Source: Niallia circulans (GTDB lineage Bacteria; Bacillota; Bacilli; Bacillales; Cytobacillaceae). From it: a DNA stretch of 64,000 bases. Position numbers and translations under genes: made by a program. The stretch's first letter is position 1. Every line of letters starts with the position of its first letter. The notes beneath the pieces are model-generated. The model was not told the origin of the DNA. It ran no database searches and saw only the letters and a program-made list of their open reading frames with translations. Where the stretch lies: assembly GCF_003726095.1 (NCBI RefSeq), contig NZ_CP026031.1, positions 992,001 through 1,056,000 of the forward strand. Direction: 5' to 3'. Shown here in pieces: positions 34,569 to 43,743 of the stretch.

Positions 34569-34877
34569 ATGCCTCGCAAGGATGTAGAGATTAGTGAAGA
34601 AGTAGAAAAGGAACAGACGAATACGAAAAAGAAAGAAGGAGAAGAAGATAAATTAAACCGGATGCTGGCAGCCGTATTGGAGTATATTTCCGATGATGAA
34701 GTAGAAGAAATCGACATTGATTACATATTGGATCAGACAGAAGGACTACGCGACTGGTGGAATCAATACCGAGAGAAAAACCGCAAACGCATGGAGAAAG
34801 AAATAAAAGAGTCATTAGGGGAATTATCCCTTGAAGAATTGGAGAAGATACGGGAACAAATAAAGGCAAAGCAATAA
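34569..34877 (+). CDS. Highly charged hypothetical protein
   Basis: 102 residues from ATG 34569 (TTAGGAGAAG upstream); the longer frame from 34518 lacks a site. Very rich in Glu and Lys, predicted helical throughout, with DDEVEEIDIDYILDQTEGLR in the middle and a coiled-coil-like end LGELSLEELEKIREQIKAK. No family recognised. Followed at once by a terminator. Confidence 0.65.
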   Translation: MPRKDVEISEEVEKEQTNTKKKEGEEDKLNRMLAAVLEYISDDEVEEIDIDYILDQTEGLRDWWNQYREKNRKRMEKEIKESLGELSLEELEKIREQIKAKQ

Positions 34878-34920
34878 AAAAAATGGTTTTCATCGTCACT
34901 GTTGAAAACCATTTTTTAAT
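34878..34920 (+). terminator. Rho-independent terminator
   Basis: Stem AAAAAATGGTTTTCA / TGTTGAAAACCATTTTTT with a 7-base loop. Confidence 0.9.
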
Positions 34921-35098
34921 TTTTTTATTAAAAAAGCAGAAAAATGTGGATGTGAACAGCATTTTCCTTTGATAGAATAAGAGAATCGAATTGGTAGATA
35001 CAATATTAAGAAATTCTTAAGAATTTTGCTTGGCAGATGTTAAGAATTTTTTTCTATGATAGAGACAGCGAAAGAGAGAGAAAGCAGGTGGTTTTAAG

Positions 35099-35791
35099 GT
35101 GGAGAATGTCAATGTGCTCGTGGTGGACGATGAAAAAGAAATAAGAGATGCTATTGAAATTTATCTTAAAAACGAAGGGATTACGGTATTAAAAGCAAGT
35201 GATGGAATAGAGGCATTGGAGATTTTAATGGGAGAAACAGTCCATTTAATTTTAATGGATATTATGATGCCAAATTTAGATGGAATTTCGGCTACTTATA
35301 AAATTCGCGAGCAAAAAAATATTCCGATTATTATGCTGACAGCCAAAAGCGAGGATACAGATAAAATATTGGGATTGCAAATAGGGGCAGATGATTATAT
35401 CACAAAGCCATTTAATCCAATGGAGCTTGTTGCACGAGTGAAATCGCAGTTGCGAAGATATGTAACACTTGGCACCTTTGATGGTGTGAAGAAAAAAATA
35501 GACCTTCATGGATTAACATTAGACCAGGAGGCGAAAGAAGTTGCGGTAAATGGAGAAAGTGTAAAGCTGACTCCGATTGAATATAAAATTGTTGTTTTAT
35601 TGATGAAAAATGCAGGCAGAGTATTCTCGATTGCAGAAATTTATGAAAGTGTTTGGAAAGAACCTGGATACAATGCCGAAAATACGGTAGCAGTACATAT
35701 ACGAAAAATACGTGAAAAAATTGAAGTGGATCCAAAAAATCCTCGCTTCTTAAAGGTGGTGTGGGGCATTGGCTACAAAATCGAGAAGTAA
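35099..35791 (+). CDS. OmpR/VanR-type response regulator
   Basis: 230 residues from GTG 35099, with GCAGGTGG upstream. Receiver domain: DDEKEIR acidic pair, phosphoacceptor Asp54 in LILMDIMMPNLDG, Thr in MLTAKSED, Lys in DYITKPFNPMELVARV. The C-terminal winged helix (about 130-228) has KLTPIEYKIVVLLMKNAGRV and VAVHIRKIREKIEVDPKNPR. The kinase gene overlaps its end by 23 bases, so the pair is cotranscribed and coupled. Signal unknown. Confidence 0.93.
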   Translation: MENVNVLVVDDEKEIRDAIEIYLKNEGITVLKASDGIEALEILMGETVHLILMDIMMPNLDGISATYKIREQKNIPIIMLTAKSEDTDKILGLQIGADDYITKPFNPMELVARVKSQLRRYVTLGTFDGVKKKIDLHGLTLDQEAKEVAVNGESVKLTPIEYKIVVLLMKNAGRVFSIAEIYESVWKEPGYNAENTVAVHIRKIREKIEVDPKNPRFLKVVWGIGYKIEK

Positions 35792-38030
35792 AGGCTTTTT
35801 TATTGTTTGGACACTGCTTATTACACTCGCGCTGAGTGGAATTGTATCTGTAGATATGTGGTTTAACCGTTATTTACACACGGATTTTTATCAAACATCG
35901 ATATTTCAAGAAAGAATGCAATATTATAAGGATCTTCTAAGTGAAAATGAGTTATATTATGTTCCGATTGAAGAGGCAAAGAAAAAAATAACCGTATCAG
36001 CTAAAGAAATAAATGAATACCGTTATTATTATGGTGATTTAAATGAACAAATTCAAAACATAAAAAGTCAGTATGAAGAGCAAATTCAGACCGCTAAAGA
36101 AACAGGAAGCTCAGAAGCAGAACAGCTATATACAGAAGAAAGAGATAAGAAAATAGCTGATATTACGAAAAATTTCCAAAGTGATGAATACGTAGAAGAT
36201 AAGATTAAGAAAGAAAAAGCAAGGCAATTAGATGAATACTATCAAGAATTACAGAATAGAGAATATGAGTATAAAGACTGGACTGATTCCTTCCTTTTTT
36301 ATTTTGAAAATAACAAAACTGGAAAAATAGTAACAAATGTTGATCTTGCACCTGGCGAAACGATTGAGAGTAAGCTGAAACAGAAAAAAACAAAATTTCT
36401 TAGCGATATCCATATAGACCCAAAAGATGAGTGGGAACAGCATTATATTTCAATAAATTCTCCTTGGTATGAGTTTGGTGATTCCGATGATGTTGCTATA
36501 GAAGTGTCTATTCTAAATGACATCAAGAAGAATATCGGCAGCTTTGAAGGAGTTATTGCGGTTCCTGAAAATCTAAGTGCCAAAAGTATGCTGCATACAG
36601 ACATGGATAATTATAAAACGCAACAAAAGCAAGTGATCTACTTTAGTGTTATTAGTATCATCAGCCTAGTTGCCAGCTGTATTCTCCTTTTAACAAAAAG
36701 AAGAAATTTAACACAATGGGAGTTCCCATTTTATAAGAAAATTCCTATTGATATTGGGATTATTTTTCTCCTTATAAGTATAGCTGTTGCCATTATAAGT
36801 GTATGGGGAGTAAATGATCAAATAGAATTAGCTTTATATAATGAGGGCTCCTTTTGGAAGGAAATTATATTATTTGGCTGTTTAGCTTGGCTGTTTATAT
36901 CCTTGTCCTTTATCCAAATGTCTCTATTATATAAGGAAATAGTAAAAGGCGATAAATCAATTTGGACAAAAACATTTGTTGGAAAATGTGTTAAAACAAT
37001 CGGAAAACCAATGCTGCTATTATTTTCAAGTAGAAGTCCAGTGACTAAATTAATCCTTTGTTTAATGATTGTTTTCGCGCTAGGATTTTGTTTAATGGCA
37101 GTGATTGTGGAACCATTTTTTGTGTTGTTCTTTCTTATTGCGGTCATAATTATCGGCATACCAGCCATCCATTATTTAGTGAAAAATGCAAAGTCTCTAG
37201 GTCAGTTAGTTCTATATACAAAGGAAATCAGGAGCGGTCGAAAAGTAAGTGACTTAGATATAAAAACATCTAGTGAACTTTCAGCATTAGCAGAGACAAT
37301 CAATACACTAAAAAATGGCGTGATTTATTCCCAAAATGCTCAAGAAAAAAGCGAACGCCTAAAAACAGAGTTAATTACGAATGTCAGTCATGATTTGCGA
37401 ACACCTTTAACATCAATCATCAATTACACGGAATTATTGAAGAAAAAAAATCTATCTGAGGAAGAAAAAGAGGGATATCTAGGTATTATCGATCGGAAAT
37501 CCCAACGATTAAAAGTACTAATTGATGATTTATTCGAGGTTTCGAAAATGGTCAGCGGCAATGTGGAATTAAAGAAGGAAAAAATAGACTTAGTGCAGCT
37601 TTTACAGCAAGCGTTAGGTGAATATGATGAAACAATTAAAGCGACAACACTTGATTTTCGTGTAACCAATCAAGAACCGTCGATTTATGCAACTGTAGAT
37701 GGTCAGAAGCTTTGGAGAGTATTTGATAATTTAATAGGCAATATTTTGAAATATTCTTTAGAGCATTCACGTGTCTATATTTCCATTAAACTAGAAAAAG
37801 ACCAAGCTATTTTGCAGTTTAAAAATATATCTAAGTATGAGCTTGACGATAATCTTGATGAATTATATGAGCGTTTTAAACGAGGGGATACATCGAGGCA
37901 TACAGAAGGATCAGGTCTAGGACTTGCGATTGCGAAATCAATCATAGATCTACACCAAGGCATGATGAAAATCGAGACAGATGGCGATCTATTTAAAGTT
38001 ACGCTCGCATTAAATCTAAGCGATTTGTAG
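35769..38030 (+). CDS. Large membrane sensor histidine kinase
   Basis: 753 residues, TTG 35769 overlapping the regulator gene. Helix 1 at about 10-28, then an unusually long extracytoplasmic region (about 30-285) with a coiled-coil part (QIQNIKSQYEEQIQTAKETG). Five or six further helices (about 290-475) and a linker follow. The kinase core has the H box NVSHDLRTPLTSIINYTELL (His541), N box RVFDNLIGNILKYSLEHSRV and G box GSGLGLAIAKSII. Phosphotransfer to the upstream regulator is expected. The multi-helix sensor suggests sensing in or at the membrane, as in cell-envelope stress systems. Confidence 0.92.
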   Translation: MATKSRSKGFFIVWTLLITLALSGIVSVDMWFNRYLHTDFYQTSIFQERMQYYKDLLSENELYYVPIEEAKKKITVSAKEINEYRYYYGDLNEQIQNIKSQYEEQIQTAKETGSSEAEQLYTEERDKKIADITKNFQSDEYVEDKIKKEKARQLDEYYQELQNREYEYKDWTDSFLFYFENNKTGKIVTNVDLAPGETIESKLKQKKTKFLSDIHIDPKDEWEQHYISINSPWYEFGDSDDVAIEVSILNDIKKNIGSFEGVIAVPENLSAKSMLHTDMDNYKTQQKQVIYFSVISIISLVASCILLLTKRRNLTQWEFPFYKKIPIDIGIIFLLISIAVAIISVWGVNDQIELALYNEGSFWKEIILFGCLAWLFISLSFIQMSLLYKEIVKGDKSIWTKTFVGKCVKTIGKPMLLLFSSRSPVTKLILCLMIVFALGFCLMAVIVEPFFVLFFLIAVIIIGIPAIHYLVKNAKSLGQLVLYTKEIRSGRKVSDLDIKTSSELSALAETINTLKNGVIYSQNAQEKSERLKTELITNVSHDLRTPLTSIINYTELLKKKNLSEEEKEGYLGIIDRKSQRLKVLIDDLFEVSKMVSGNVELKKEKIDLVQLLQQALGEYDETIKATTLDFRVTNQEPSIYATVDGQKLWRVFDNLIGNILKYSLEHSRVYISIKLEKDQAILQFKNISKYELDDNLDELYERFKRGDTSRHTEGSGLGLAIAKSIIDLHQGMMKIETDGDLFKVTLALNLSDL

Positions 38031-38041
38031 TGAAAAGAAGT

Positions 38042-38212
38042 ATGAATAAAAAACAAGCACTCAAGCTGTATGCTTTAATATTTCCGATTACTCGCAATAA
38101 AAAGACAGCAACAAAAATAGTAATGGAAATGCTTCAGGCTGATGATAACCTAGGAGAGAAAGAATTAGCTCGCAAAGCAGTTAATAGAGCCATTGAAATG
38201 GTGAAAAAATAA
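38042..38212 (+). CDS. Small helical protein downstream of the two-component system
   Basis: 56 residues from ATG 38042; a GTG at 38030 overlaps the kinase stop and is an alternative start (60 residues). Basic N-terminal half (NKKQALKLYALIFPITRNKK), helical C-terminal half ending KAVNRAIEMVKK. Likely third gene of the operon. Unknown function. Confidence 0.5.
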   Translation: MNKKQALKLYALIFPITRNKKTATKIVMEMLQADDNLGEKELARKAVNRAIEMVKK

Positions 38213-38214
38213 AT

Positions 38215-38265
38215 ACGAAAAAATACTTTCTTTTCAACTAGAAAAGGAGGTATTTTTTCGTAGGA
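38215..38265 (+). terminator. Rho-independent terminator
   Basis: Stem ACGAAAAAATACTTT / GGAGGTATTTTTTCGT closing the two-component operon. Confidence 0.75.
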
Positions 38266-38333
38266 GAAATTTATGGTAAAATAATGGAAAGATTGCAAAA
38301 AATCGCAAAAAAAGAAGGGATGGGGGAAAGCAA

Positions 38334-38765
38334 TTGACTCAAAATACACAACCGCAATATGCACCGCCTAAACATATTGTTTCGGCTGCTTCGATTGTCA
38401 TCAATGAACAAAAGGAAATTTTATTAATCAAAGGACCCAAAAGAGGCTGGGAAATGCCAGGTGGCCAAGTGGAAGAGGGAGAGTCACTGAAAGCTGCTGC
38501 GATAAGAGAAACAAAAGAGGAATCAGGAATTGATATTGAAGTAATAAAATTTTGTGGAATCTTTCAGAATGTAAATGGTTCTATATGCAATACATTATTC
38601 TTAGCTAAACCGGTTGGCGGGGAATTTACTACATCACCAGAAAGTTTAGAAGTAGGATTTTTCCCTATTGAGGAAGCGCTCAACATGGTGAAATATAAGA
38701 ATTTTAGACAAAGAATAGAATACTGTTTGGATGAGAAGCGACAACCTTTTTATGTAGGATTTTAA
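38334..38765 (+). CDS. NUDIX hydrolase
   Basis: 143 residues from TTG 38334, with GGGGGAAAG upstream. The complete Nudix box G-x5-E-x7-REx2EExG is at about residues 42-64 (PGGQVEEGESLKAAAIRETK then EESGI). It hydrolyses a nucleoside diphosphate linked to another moiety using Mg2+; the substrate cannot be told. The broken histidine phosphatase gene follows 46 bases later. Confidence 0.9.
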   Translation: MTQNTQPQYAPPKHIVSAASIVINEQKEILLIKGPKRGWEMPGGQVEEGESLKAAAIRETKEESGIDIEVIKFCGIFQNVNGSICNTLFLAKPVGGEFTTSPESLEVGFFPIEEALNMVKYKNFRQRIEYCLDEKRQPFYVGF

Positions 38766-38811
38766 TGTAGTAAAGAATCACAACAAAGACAAGAAAATAA
38801 GTGAGGGAAGA

Positions 38812-39389
38812 ATGACAACTATTGGTCTTATAAGACACGGTATTACCGAATGGAATACACTGGGGAAAGCACAAGGGATTTCAAATATTCCATTAAATAG
38901 ACTTGGAAAACAACAAGCAATGGCTATAGCAAATAGACTATAACAGGAAGAAAAATGGGATATTCTTATTACAAGTGACTTGTCTCGAGCAATAGAGACA
39001 GGAGAAATAATTGGACAAAAAATTAACTTACCCATAAGTCATATAGAAAAAAGAGTGCGCGAAATAGATTGTGGCAAAATAGAAGGGACAACGTTGGAAG
39101 AAAGGATTTCCAAATGGGGTAGCAATTGGAGTGAGCTAGATTAAAAATGGAGAAGTTTGAAGAGGTTGCAAAAAGAGGAGAGCAGTTTTTAGAGGAAATA
39201 ATTTTGCGATACCCAGGAAAAAGGATATTAATCGTTAGTCATGGAGCTTTTATTGGACTGACCCTAAAACAGATACTTCCAGCAGTTTTTCAAGATACTT
39301 TTATAGAAAATACTTCACTAACTATTTTAAATAATATGAATGGAAGTTGGGACTGTACTTTGTATAATTGTACAAAGCATCTAAAATGA
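38812..39389 (+). pseudogene. Histidine phosphatase (phosphoglycerate-mutase-like), nonsense plus frameshift
   Basis: ATG 38812 follows GTGAGGGAAG. It reads MTTIGLIRHGITEWNTLGKA (RHG catalytic His), then TAA at 38941 in place of a sense codon, resuming QEEKWDILITSDLSRAIETG in the same frame. A second in-frame TAA at 39142 marks a frameshift (one T missing before AAAAA). The rest (MEKFEEVAKRGEQFLEEIIL, IVSHGAFIGLTLKQIL with the second His) is in another frame. With two independent lesions, this one is probably genuinely dead. Confidence 0.85.
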
Positions 39390-39455
39390 TGTTTGTTAGT
39401 TAATTTTAACCGTATAAAAAAGTCTGTTTAGATAATTATGAGAGAAAGGCAGTGA

Positions 39456-40133
39456 ATGATGAGCAGCTATAAAGCAGTTCTATTTGATTTAGATGATACT
39501 TTGCTTGATAGAGATAAAGCAGTAGAAAAGTTATTTTTCATTCTGTTAGAAAAGTGTTATGTAGATATTAGTGATTCCTTAAAAAGGGAAATGTTGTTAG
39601 AATTCAAAAAACAGGACAAGCAAAGCTACGGTCAAAAAGATAAAACAAAAGTTTTAGAATCATTTTTTGCTATGTTTCCACCAAAATACAGAATTCCACA
39701 TAATGACATATTAGCTTTTTGGAATAAGCATTTTCCTTATTGTTTTTCTGTAAACCAAGCGAGAATAAATATAGTAAATAAGATAAAGAATCAAGCGAGG
39801 GTTGCAATTATCACAAATGGTACAATCCATAGACAAAAAGCAAAAATACAGAATACCAATTTACATAGCTATTTTGATCCAATTATTATTTCCGATGAAG
39901 TGGGGGTGAGTAAACCTGACAAACGTATATTTGAACTGGCTTTAAATATGCTGAATGTTCAGCCAGAGGAAGCATTATTCGTTGGGGATGACATAGAAAT
40001 AGATATAAATGGTTGTCAAAATGCCCATATAAAAGGTGTATGGTTTAATCCTCGAAAGATCAAGAATCCTACCGAGATTATGCCATTTGCCGAAATTCAT
40101 TCTTTTGATTGTTTATTAAATTATTTTTCATAA
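39456..40133 (+). CDS. HAD superfamily hydrolase (YjjG/HAD-IA type)
   Basis: 225 residues; GAGAGAAAGG precedes ATG 39456 (ATG 39459 is equally possible). HAD motifs in order: FDLDDTLLDRD (nucleophile and acid Asp), VAIITNGTIHRQ (Thr), SKPDKRIFELAL (Lys) and FVGDDIEIDINGCQNA (acidic pair). An alpha-helical C1 cap lies between motifs I and II. Likely a phosphatase acting on nucleotides or similar small phosphoesters. Confidence 0.88.
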   Translation: MMSSYKAVLFDLDDTLLDRDKAVEKLFFILLEKCYVDISDSLKREMLLEFKKQDKQSYGQKDKTKVLESFFAMFPPKYRIPHNDILAFWNKHFPYCFSVNQARINIVNKIKNQARVAIITNGTIHRQKAKIQNTNLHSYFDPIIISDEVGVSKPDKRIFELALNMLNVQPEEALFVGDDIEIDINGCQNAHIKGVWFNPRKIKNPTEIMPFAEIHSFDCLLNYFS

Positions 40134-40245
40134 GATAATAATGTTTGTTTCAGAAAACAGAAGTAGACGTATCCTTCCATAAGGATTGGCACACATTTTT
40201 TAAATGTACCTGCTTGAAAATGTAAAAGGGCTGAACCATCCGGTA

Positions 40246-40277
40246 TAGAAAAAAGGGGAATTATCCCTTTTTTCTTA
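40246..40277. terminator. Bidirectional hairpin between convergent genes
   Basis: AGAAAAAAGGGGA / TATCCCTTTTTTCT, serving the HAD gene and the minus-strand GNAT gene. Confidence 0.8.
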
Positions 40278-40299
40278 CAATAAATAACTATCTATTTAC

Positions 40300-40803
40300 C
40301 TATAAAACAAACGCAAAATAAGCTTCTTCCTGCTCAGTATCCTCGAAATATTTAATGCCCATATACTGAAAACCAATTTTGCCGAGTACATCTAAGGAAG
40401 CCTTGTTCTCAATACTTGCAGAAGCAATTACTTTTTGGATATTCCCTTGCTCTTTTGCGAACGTTAAACAGGCAATGCCAGCTTCTGTAGCGTACCCTTT
40501 ATTCCAATTAGCTTTGGAGAAATGGAAAATAAGTTCAGCTTGATCAACAGATTCTTCGATATTAAAGCCTGCTGCTCCAATAACTAGATTGGTTGTCAAA
40601 TCAATAACGCCATAAACGGAAAGGCCAAAATCTTTTTGGCATTGCTGATAAAAGTCAATAACTTGAGGCAATAATGCAGAAGAAGTGCTGCCACCACAAT
40701 ATTTCATAACTTCTTCATTTCCCCAAAATTGTTCACATGCATCTATATCTTCTATTGTTAATAAACGAAAACCTAGTCGCTCACTTGCAAAAAGTAAATC
40801 CAA
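40300..40803 (-). CDS. GNAT acetyltransferase, RimJ/RimL type
   Basis: 167 residues, AAAGGAGTTTTTTT upstream of ATG 40803. N-terminal SERLGFRLLTIEDIDACEQF is typical of RimJ/RimL/SpeG-like enzymes. The acetyl-CoA motif region is KANWNKGYATEAGIACLTFA, and ENKASLDVLGKIGFQYMGIK follows. It may acetylate protein N-termini or small amines. Confidence 0.88.
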   Translation of the reverse strand: MDLLFASERLGFRLLTIEDIDACEQFWGNEEVMKYCGGSTSSALLPQVIDFYQQCQKDFGLSVYGVIDLTTNLVIGAAGFNIEESVDQAELIFHFSKANWNKGYATEAGIACLTFAKEQGNIQKVIASASIENKASLDVLGKIGFQYMGIKYFEDTEQEEAYFAFVL

Positions 40804-41110
40804 TAAAAAAACTCCTTTAAAAAATTCTAGTGTTTATCTTAATCATTTTAGCGTATTTGTGCCAGTTTATGCAAAATTAAATTGCCTCAGACCGCACTAG
40901 TAGAGATATTGTAGACCGAAAAATAGGGGATCGTAAAAAGTCACAAGGATAACAAATTATATACAATTAGAAAGGTAGAATGGGTTCTTAATGGTTAGCA
41001 AGAGTCAAACTATTTGAGGAAATTAGATGGGAAAATCGCGGTTAGATCAGAAGGTTACAACAAACCATCAAGTGGGCGATAAACTTCCACTTGATGGAAG
41101 TTATAATATA
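40804..41110. other. Gap with terminator hairpin
   Basis: No gene. Stem CCATCAAGTGG / TCCACTTGATGG at 41067-41098 ends the minus-strand gene at 41111. The rest is featureless A/T-rich DNA. Confidence 0.55.
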
Positions 41111-41362
41111 TTATGAAGTTTCATATTTACTAATAGAAGTTGTGATACTTTCAGCTAGTTGGGAACAGTCTCCTTCAAACATATGAAAAGTTAAAGAATG
41201 TAGTAAATGGTCGAATTGATCATGTGGAGATCCTTCATTGCTTATTTCGGTAGACCAATTAATTTTAGGGATGGAAATAACAAACGAATCAGTTGTTTTC
41301 ATGATGTATAGTTTCGTATCTTTTAGTCCATGTTGGGCAATATCTTCTAATAAAGTAATCAT
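41111..41362 (-). CDS. YueH-like small protein
   Basis: 83 residues; GGGGGAGGTTG precedes ATG 41362. The central stretch SFVISIPKINWSTEIS resembles the conserved VAIP--HWS-E segment of the Bacillus YueH family, and the C-terminal helix QLAESITTSISKY fits too. Function of the family unknown. Call made from memory of the motif only. Confidence 0.5.
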   Translation of the reverse strand: MITLLEDIAQHGLKDTKLYIMKTTDSFVISIPKINWSTEISNEGSPHDQFDHLLHSLTFHMFEGDCSQLAESITTSISKYETS

Positions 41363-41547
41363 TTCAACAACCTCCCCCTATTTTTATTTCCATTATACTC
41401 CTTTTTTTCGACGTAATTTTCCAAAAATAGAAAATTTAATAAAATTGTTAAAGGATTGTTATGTTTGAAATAAAAAGAGGGAGGATTATTTTGTTATTCT
41501 TATCGAGAAGAATTAATCATGATAATTTTTAACTCATTATAAGTATC

Positions 41548-41736
41548 TTATTGAAAAAATGGGATATTTTGAAAAAATGAAACGGTAAGAATTATCGTGA
41601 ATAAAGAGCCAGCAGATGTTAATAAAACGATTTTGCGATTGTTTTGTTCTTTCGATGGCTTCAAAAGCTCATAAATTTGTATAGACCATACAGCTATTGC
41701 GGCTAATGCAATAATAAAGATAGCGGTACTATTCAT
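41548..41736 (-). CDS. Small two-helix membrane protein
   Basis: 62 residues from ATG 41736, ten bases after TGAGGAG; GTG 41745 is too close to that site. Helices at about 4-22 and 36-55, separated by a basic loop LLKPSKEQNNRKI. No family recognised. The upstream 350 bases to 42092 are without a gene. Confidence 0.6.
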   Translation of the reverse strand: MNSTAIFIIALAAIAVWSIQIYELLKPSKEQNNRKIVLLTSAGSLFTIILTVSFFQNIPFFQ

Positions 41737-42092
41737 ATTTTTCACTCCTCAGGACAGTTTTTTATGATCTATCATTTGTAGAAGAGATGACTGTCTATTA
41801 TAAAGCGTATTACTTTAAAATCAATTTTATCTTCACAAAAGTCATCTTCATCATATTCTACGGATTTGATAGAAAAATGGTTTCATTTTTTTAGTGCCAT
41901 ATTTTGCTATGGAGAAAACGCGAAAGTTGTAGAGAAGAGAAAGCACGAGAAATCAACTTTTGAAAAGGTTAATGTTTCAAACAATAGCAGACTGTTATAT
42001 ACTTATAGTTCATTATGTACGTTTTTTACCAGAATAAAAGGATAAGACTAACTAATGATACGTAATATATAAGAAAAATCGGAGTTGATTTT
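41737..42092. other. Divergent intergenic gap
   Basis: It should contain promoters for the minus-strand membrane gene and the plus-strand DUF3934 gene. I see no clear boxes beyond A/T-rich candidates and no reading frame. Confidence 0.4.
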
Positions 42093-42278
42093 ATGAGTAA
42101 AGCTAAGGCTAAAGGTAAAGGCGGTACAGGCAGAGGAACAGATAAAAAAGGCTGGAATCGTTGGCAGGCTAGTGCCAATAAAGCTAAGAGTAACAAACCC
42201 TATAAAAGCAAAGGGGTTAAGAATCGTAAAAATACAGAAAATACTAGCAATCCTGCTACAACCGAAAAAAAGAACTAA
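42093..42278 (+). CDS. DUF3934 family small basic protein
   Basis: 61 residues, extremely rich in Lys, Gly and Asn. The core GGTGRGTDKKGWNRWQASAN matches the DUF3934 family of Bacillus. Basic and probably disordered, so nucleic-acid binding is plausible but unproven. The ribosome binding site is weak (GGAGTTGATTTT). Two hairpins follow. Confidence 0.7.
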   Translation: MSKAKAKGKGGTGRGTDKKGWNRWQASANKAKSNKPYKSKGVKNRKNTENTSNPATTEKKN

Positions 42279-42313
42279 TCTCCATATTTAGGATTTCTTA
42301 CTGAATAGATAAA

Positions 42314-42347
42314 GTAGCGATGCTTCCTTTAGGAAGGATCGCTTTGT
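42314..42347 (+). terminator. Terminator of the DUF3934 gene
   Basis: AGCGATGCTTCCT / AGGAAGGATCGCT with one bulge, followed by TTTGTTTT. Confidence 0.75.
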
Positions 42348-42355
42348 TTTATTCG

Positions 42356-42395
42356 CCAATGGTAAGTTTTCTTGTACAAGAAAACTTACCATTGG
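42356..42395. terminator. Perfect 40-bp palindrome between convergent genes
   Basis: CCAATGGTAAGTTTTCTTGT followed by its exact reverse complement with no spacer, five bases from the end of the minus-strand esterase gene. On the minus strand it could act as a terminator, but a loop-free 20+20 palindrome is unusual. Confidence 0.7.
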
Positions 42396-42399
42396 AATG

Positions 42400-42942
42400 T
42401 CATAACCATTTTGCTTTAATAATATGTTTGACAGATGGCATTTCAATAATTCCTTCTCCAGAAGTAAAATGTCCGCCAGAAGGTAATAAAATAAAAGGAA
42501 TTTCAAGTTTATTTGCTAAGGAATTCGAGATTTGCCAATCGATGATTTTATCGGTTCTGGATGAAATAAAAAAGGATGCACCCAGTAAATGCTTGATTTT
42601 ATCCAAATTTAATTCTTGCATATAGGGATCAAATTGTGGGAACGCTGCAATGGGTTCTGCAAATCCAGAAACAAAAATAGCCCCTTTAATTTGTACATTA
42701 TGACGTAAAAGGTATCTTAAAAACGTAATACAGCCTAAACTGTGGCAAATAAAATAAACATTGTTCGGTTCTTTGATAGCTCTATCTAAATCAAGATCCC
42801 ATTGCGTAACATTTGCAATTGTGGCATCTGTATAGTCCACTATTTGTATATGGAAGGAATTCTTAAATTCTTTTTTTATATCAGAAAGCCAATTTATTTT
42901 TGGTGATCCGCCATATCCATCAATCAAGTATAATTTATTCAT
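42400..42942 (-). CDS. RBBP9/YdeN-type serine hydrolase
   Basis: 180 residues; TTAGGAGAAG precedes ATG 42942. A compact alpha/beta hydrolase: N-terminal LIDGYGGSPKINWLSDIKKE, nucleophile motif YFICHSLGCITFLRYLL (Ser ~70), candidate Asp in SSRTDKIIDW, His in LPSGGHFTSGEG. This fits the RBBP9/YdeN family of cytosolic esterases/peptidases. Single gene. Confidence 0.88.
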   Translation of the reverse strand: MNKLYLIDGYGGSPKINWLSDIKKEFKNSFHIQIVDYTDATIANVTQWDLDLDRAIKEPNNVYFICHSLGCITFLRYLLRHNVQIKGAIFVSGFAEPIAAFPQFDPYMQELNLDKIKHLLGASFFISSRTDKIIDWQISNSLANKLEIPFILLPSGGHFTSGEGIIEMPSVKHIIKAKWL

Positions 42943-43011
42943 TTAATCTTCTCCTAATACTACGATCTAGAGTAATAAAAAAATAACATAGCGTATTCCA
43001 CCAGAAGATAT

Positions 43012-43539
43012 TTATAATTTCAGTTCTCCCTTTTTGATCGTTAAAAAACGGTTATTCCAAATAGATTCATGATGGTCAATAATATTATCTGCATTTAAAA
43101 TAGAGCCGTTAATGGTGCTATGAGTGTTTTGATAAAGGAGATTTTGCTGAAATCCCAAGCTATAGGCTGCTCTGATAGTAGTATCAAGACAAAACTCCGT
43201 TTGTGCACCAGCGAAAATAAGCTGTTCGATTGCCTTGCTTTTTAAATACTCTAAAAGTTCTGTTTTGTAGAATGCATCCCATTTTGATTTTTTAATTATC
43301 TTATCAGTAGTAGATAACAATAGATTTTGATGCAATTTCCAATCGTTCTTGCCCTCATAAAGCGCGGACTGCTCATTCGGATCTGTATGCTGAATAAAGA
43401 TAACCTGAATATTTTTTTCATGTGCTTGCTTGATTAGTATATTGATGTTTTTTACTAGTTGAATTCTATCGTATAAATAGTTTTTGGGATGGTTAAAGAA
43501 AATTTCTTGCATGTCGATGATTATAAGAGCCTGTTTCAT
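43012..43539 (-). CDS. Isochorismatase-like cysteine hydrolase
   Basis: 175 residues from ATG 43539, with AGGAAGTGG upstream; the longer frame from 43599 lacks a site. Catalytic triad residues: Asp in ALIIIDMQEIFF, Lys in IIKKSKWDAFYKT, Cys in GAQTEFCLDTTIRAAYSLG. Members hydrolyse nicotinamide, isochorismate, N-carbamoyl compounds and others; the substrate is not predictable here. Confidence 0.88.
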   Translation of the reverse strand: MKQALIIIDMQEIFFNHPKNYLYDRIQLVKNINILIKQAHEKNIQVIFIQHTDPNEQSALYEGKNDWKLHQNLLLSTTDKIIKKSKWDAFYKTELLEYLKSKAIEQLIFAGAQTEFCLDTTIRAAYSLGFQQNLLYQNTHSTINGSILNADNIIDHHESIWNNRFLTIKKGELKL

Positions 43540-43674
43540 AAAATTCCACTTCCTGTTCGTTTCTTTTAAAGTATAGCAAATTGAAAAAGAGCTATACAAG
43601 GATATTTAAGATGGAAGCTATGGTTGCTTTGAAATTCATTCTTGTTTAAAAGTCAGAATTAATGAATATTTATA

Positions 43675-43724
43675 TTGAACTTATGATAGATTCGTCTATA
43701 ATTATAAGAACGAACATATATTCG
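43675..43724 (+). promoter_or_regulatory. Promoter with LexA/DinR (SOS) box
   Basis: TTGAAC (43675-43680), 16-bp spacer, TATAAT (43697-43702), then CGAACATATATTCG at 43711-43724. The Bacillus DinR consensus is CGAAC-N4-GTTCG, so there is one mismatch (A for G). The box sits just after the expected transcription start, an effective place for repression. Confidence 0.75.
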
Positions 43725-43743
43725 CTGTAAGGAGGGAGTTAGG

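Noticed and set aside
43540..43599. Longer start for the isochorismatase-like gene
   Set aside because: AGGAAGTGG is positioned for ATG 43539, where the family's conserved start occurs.
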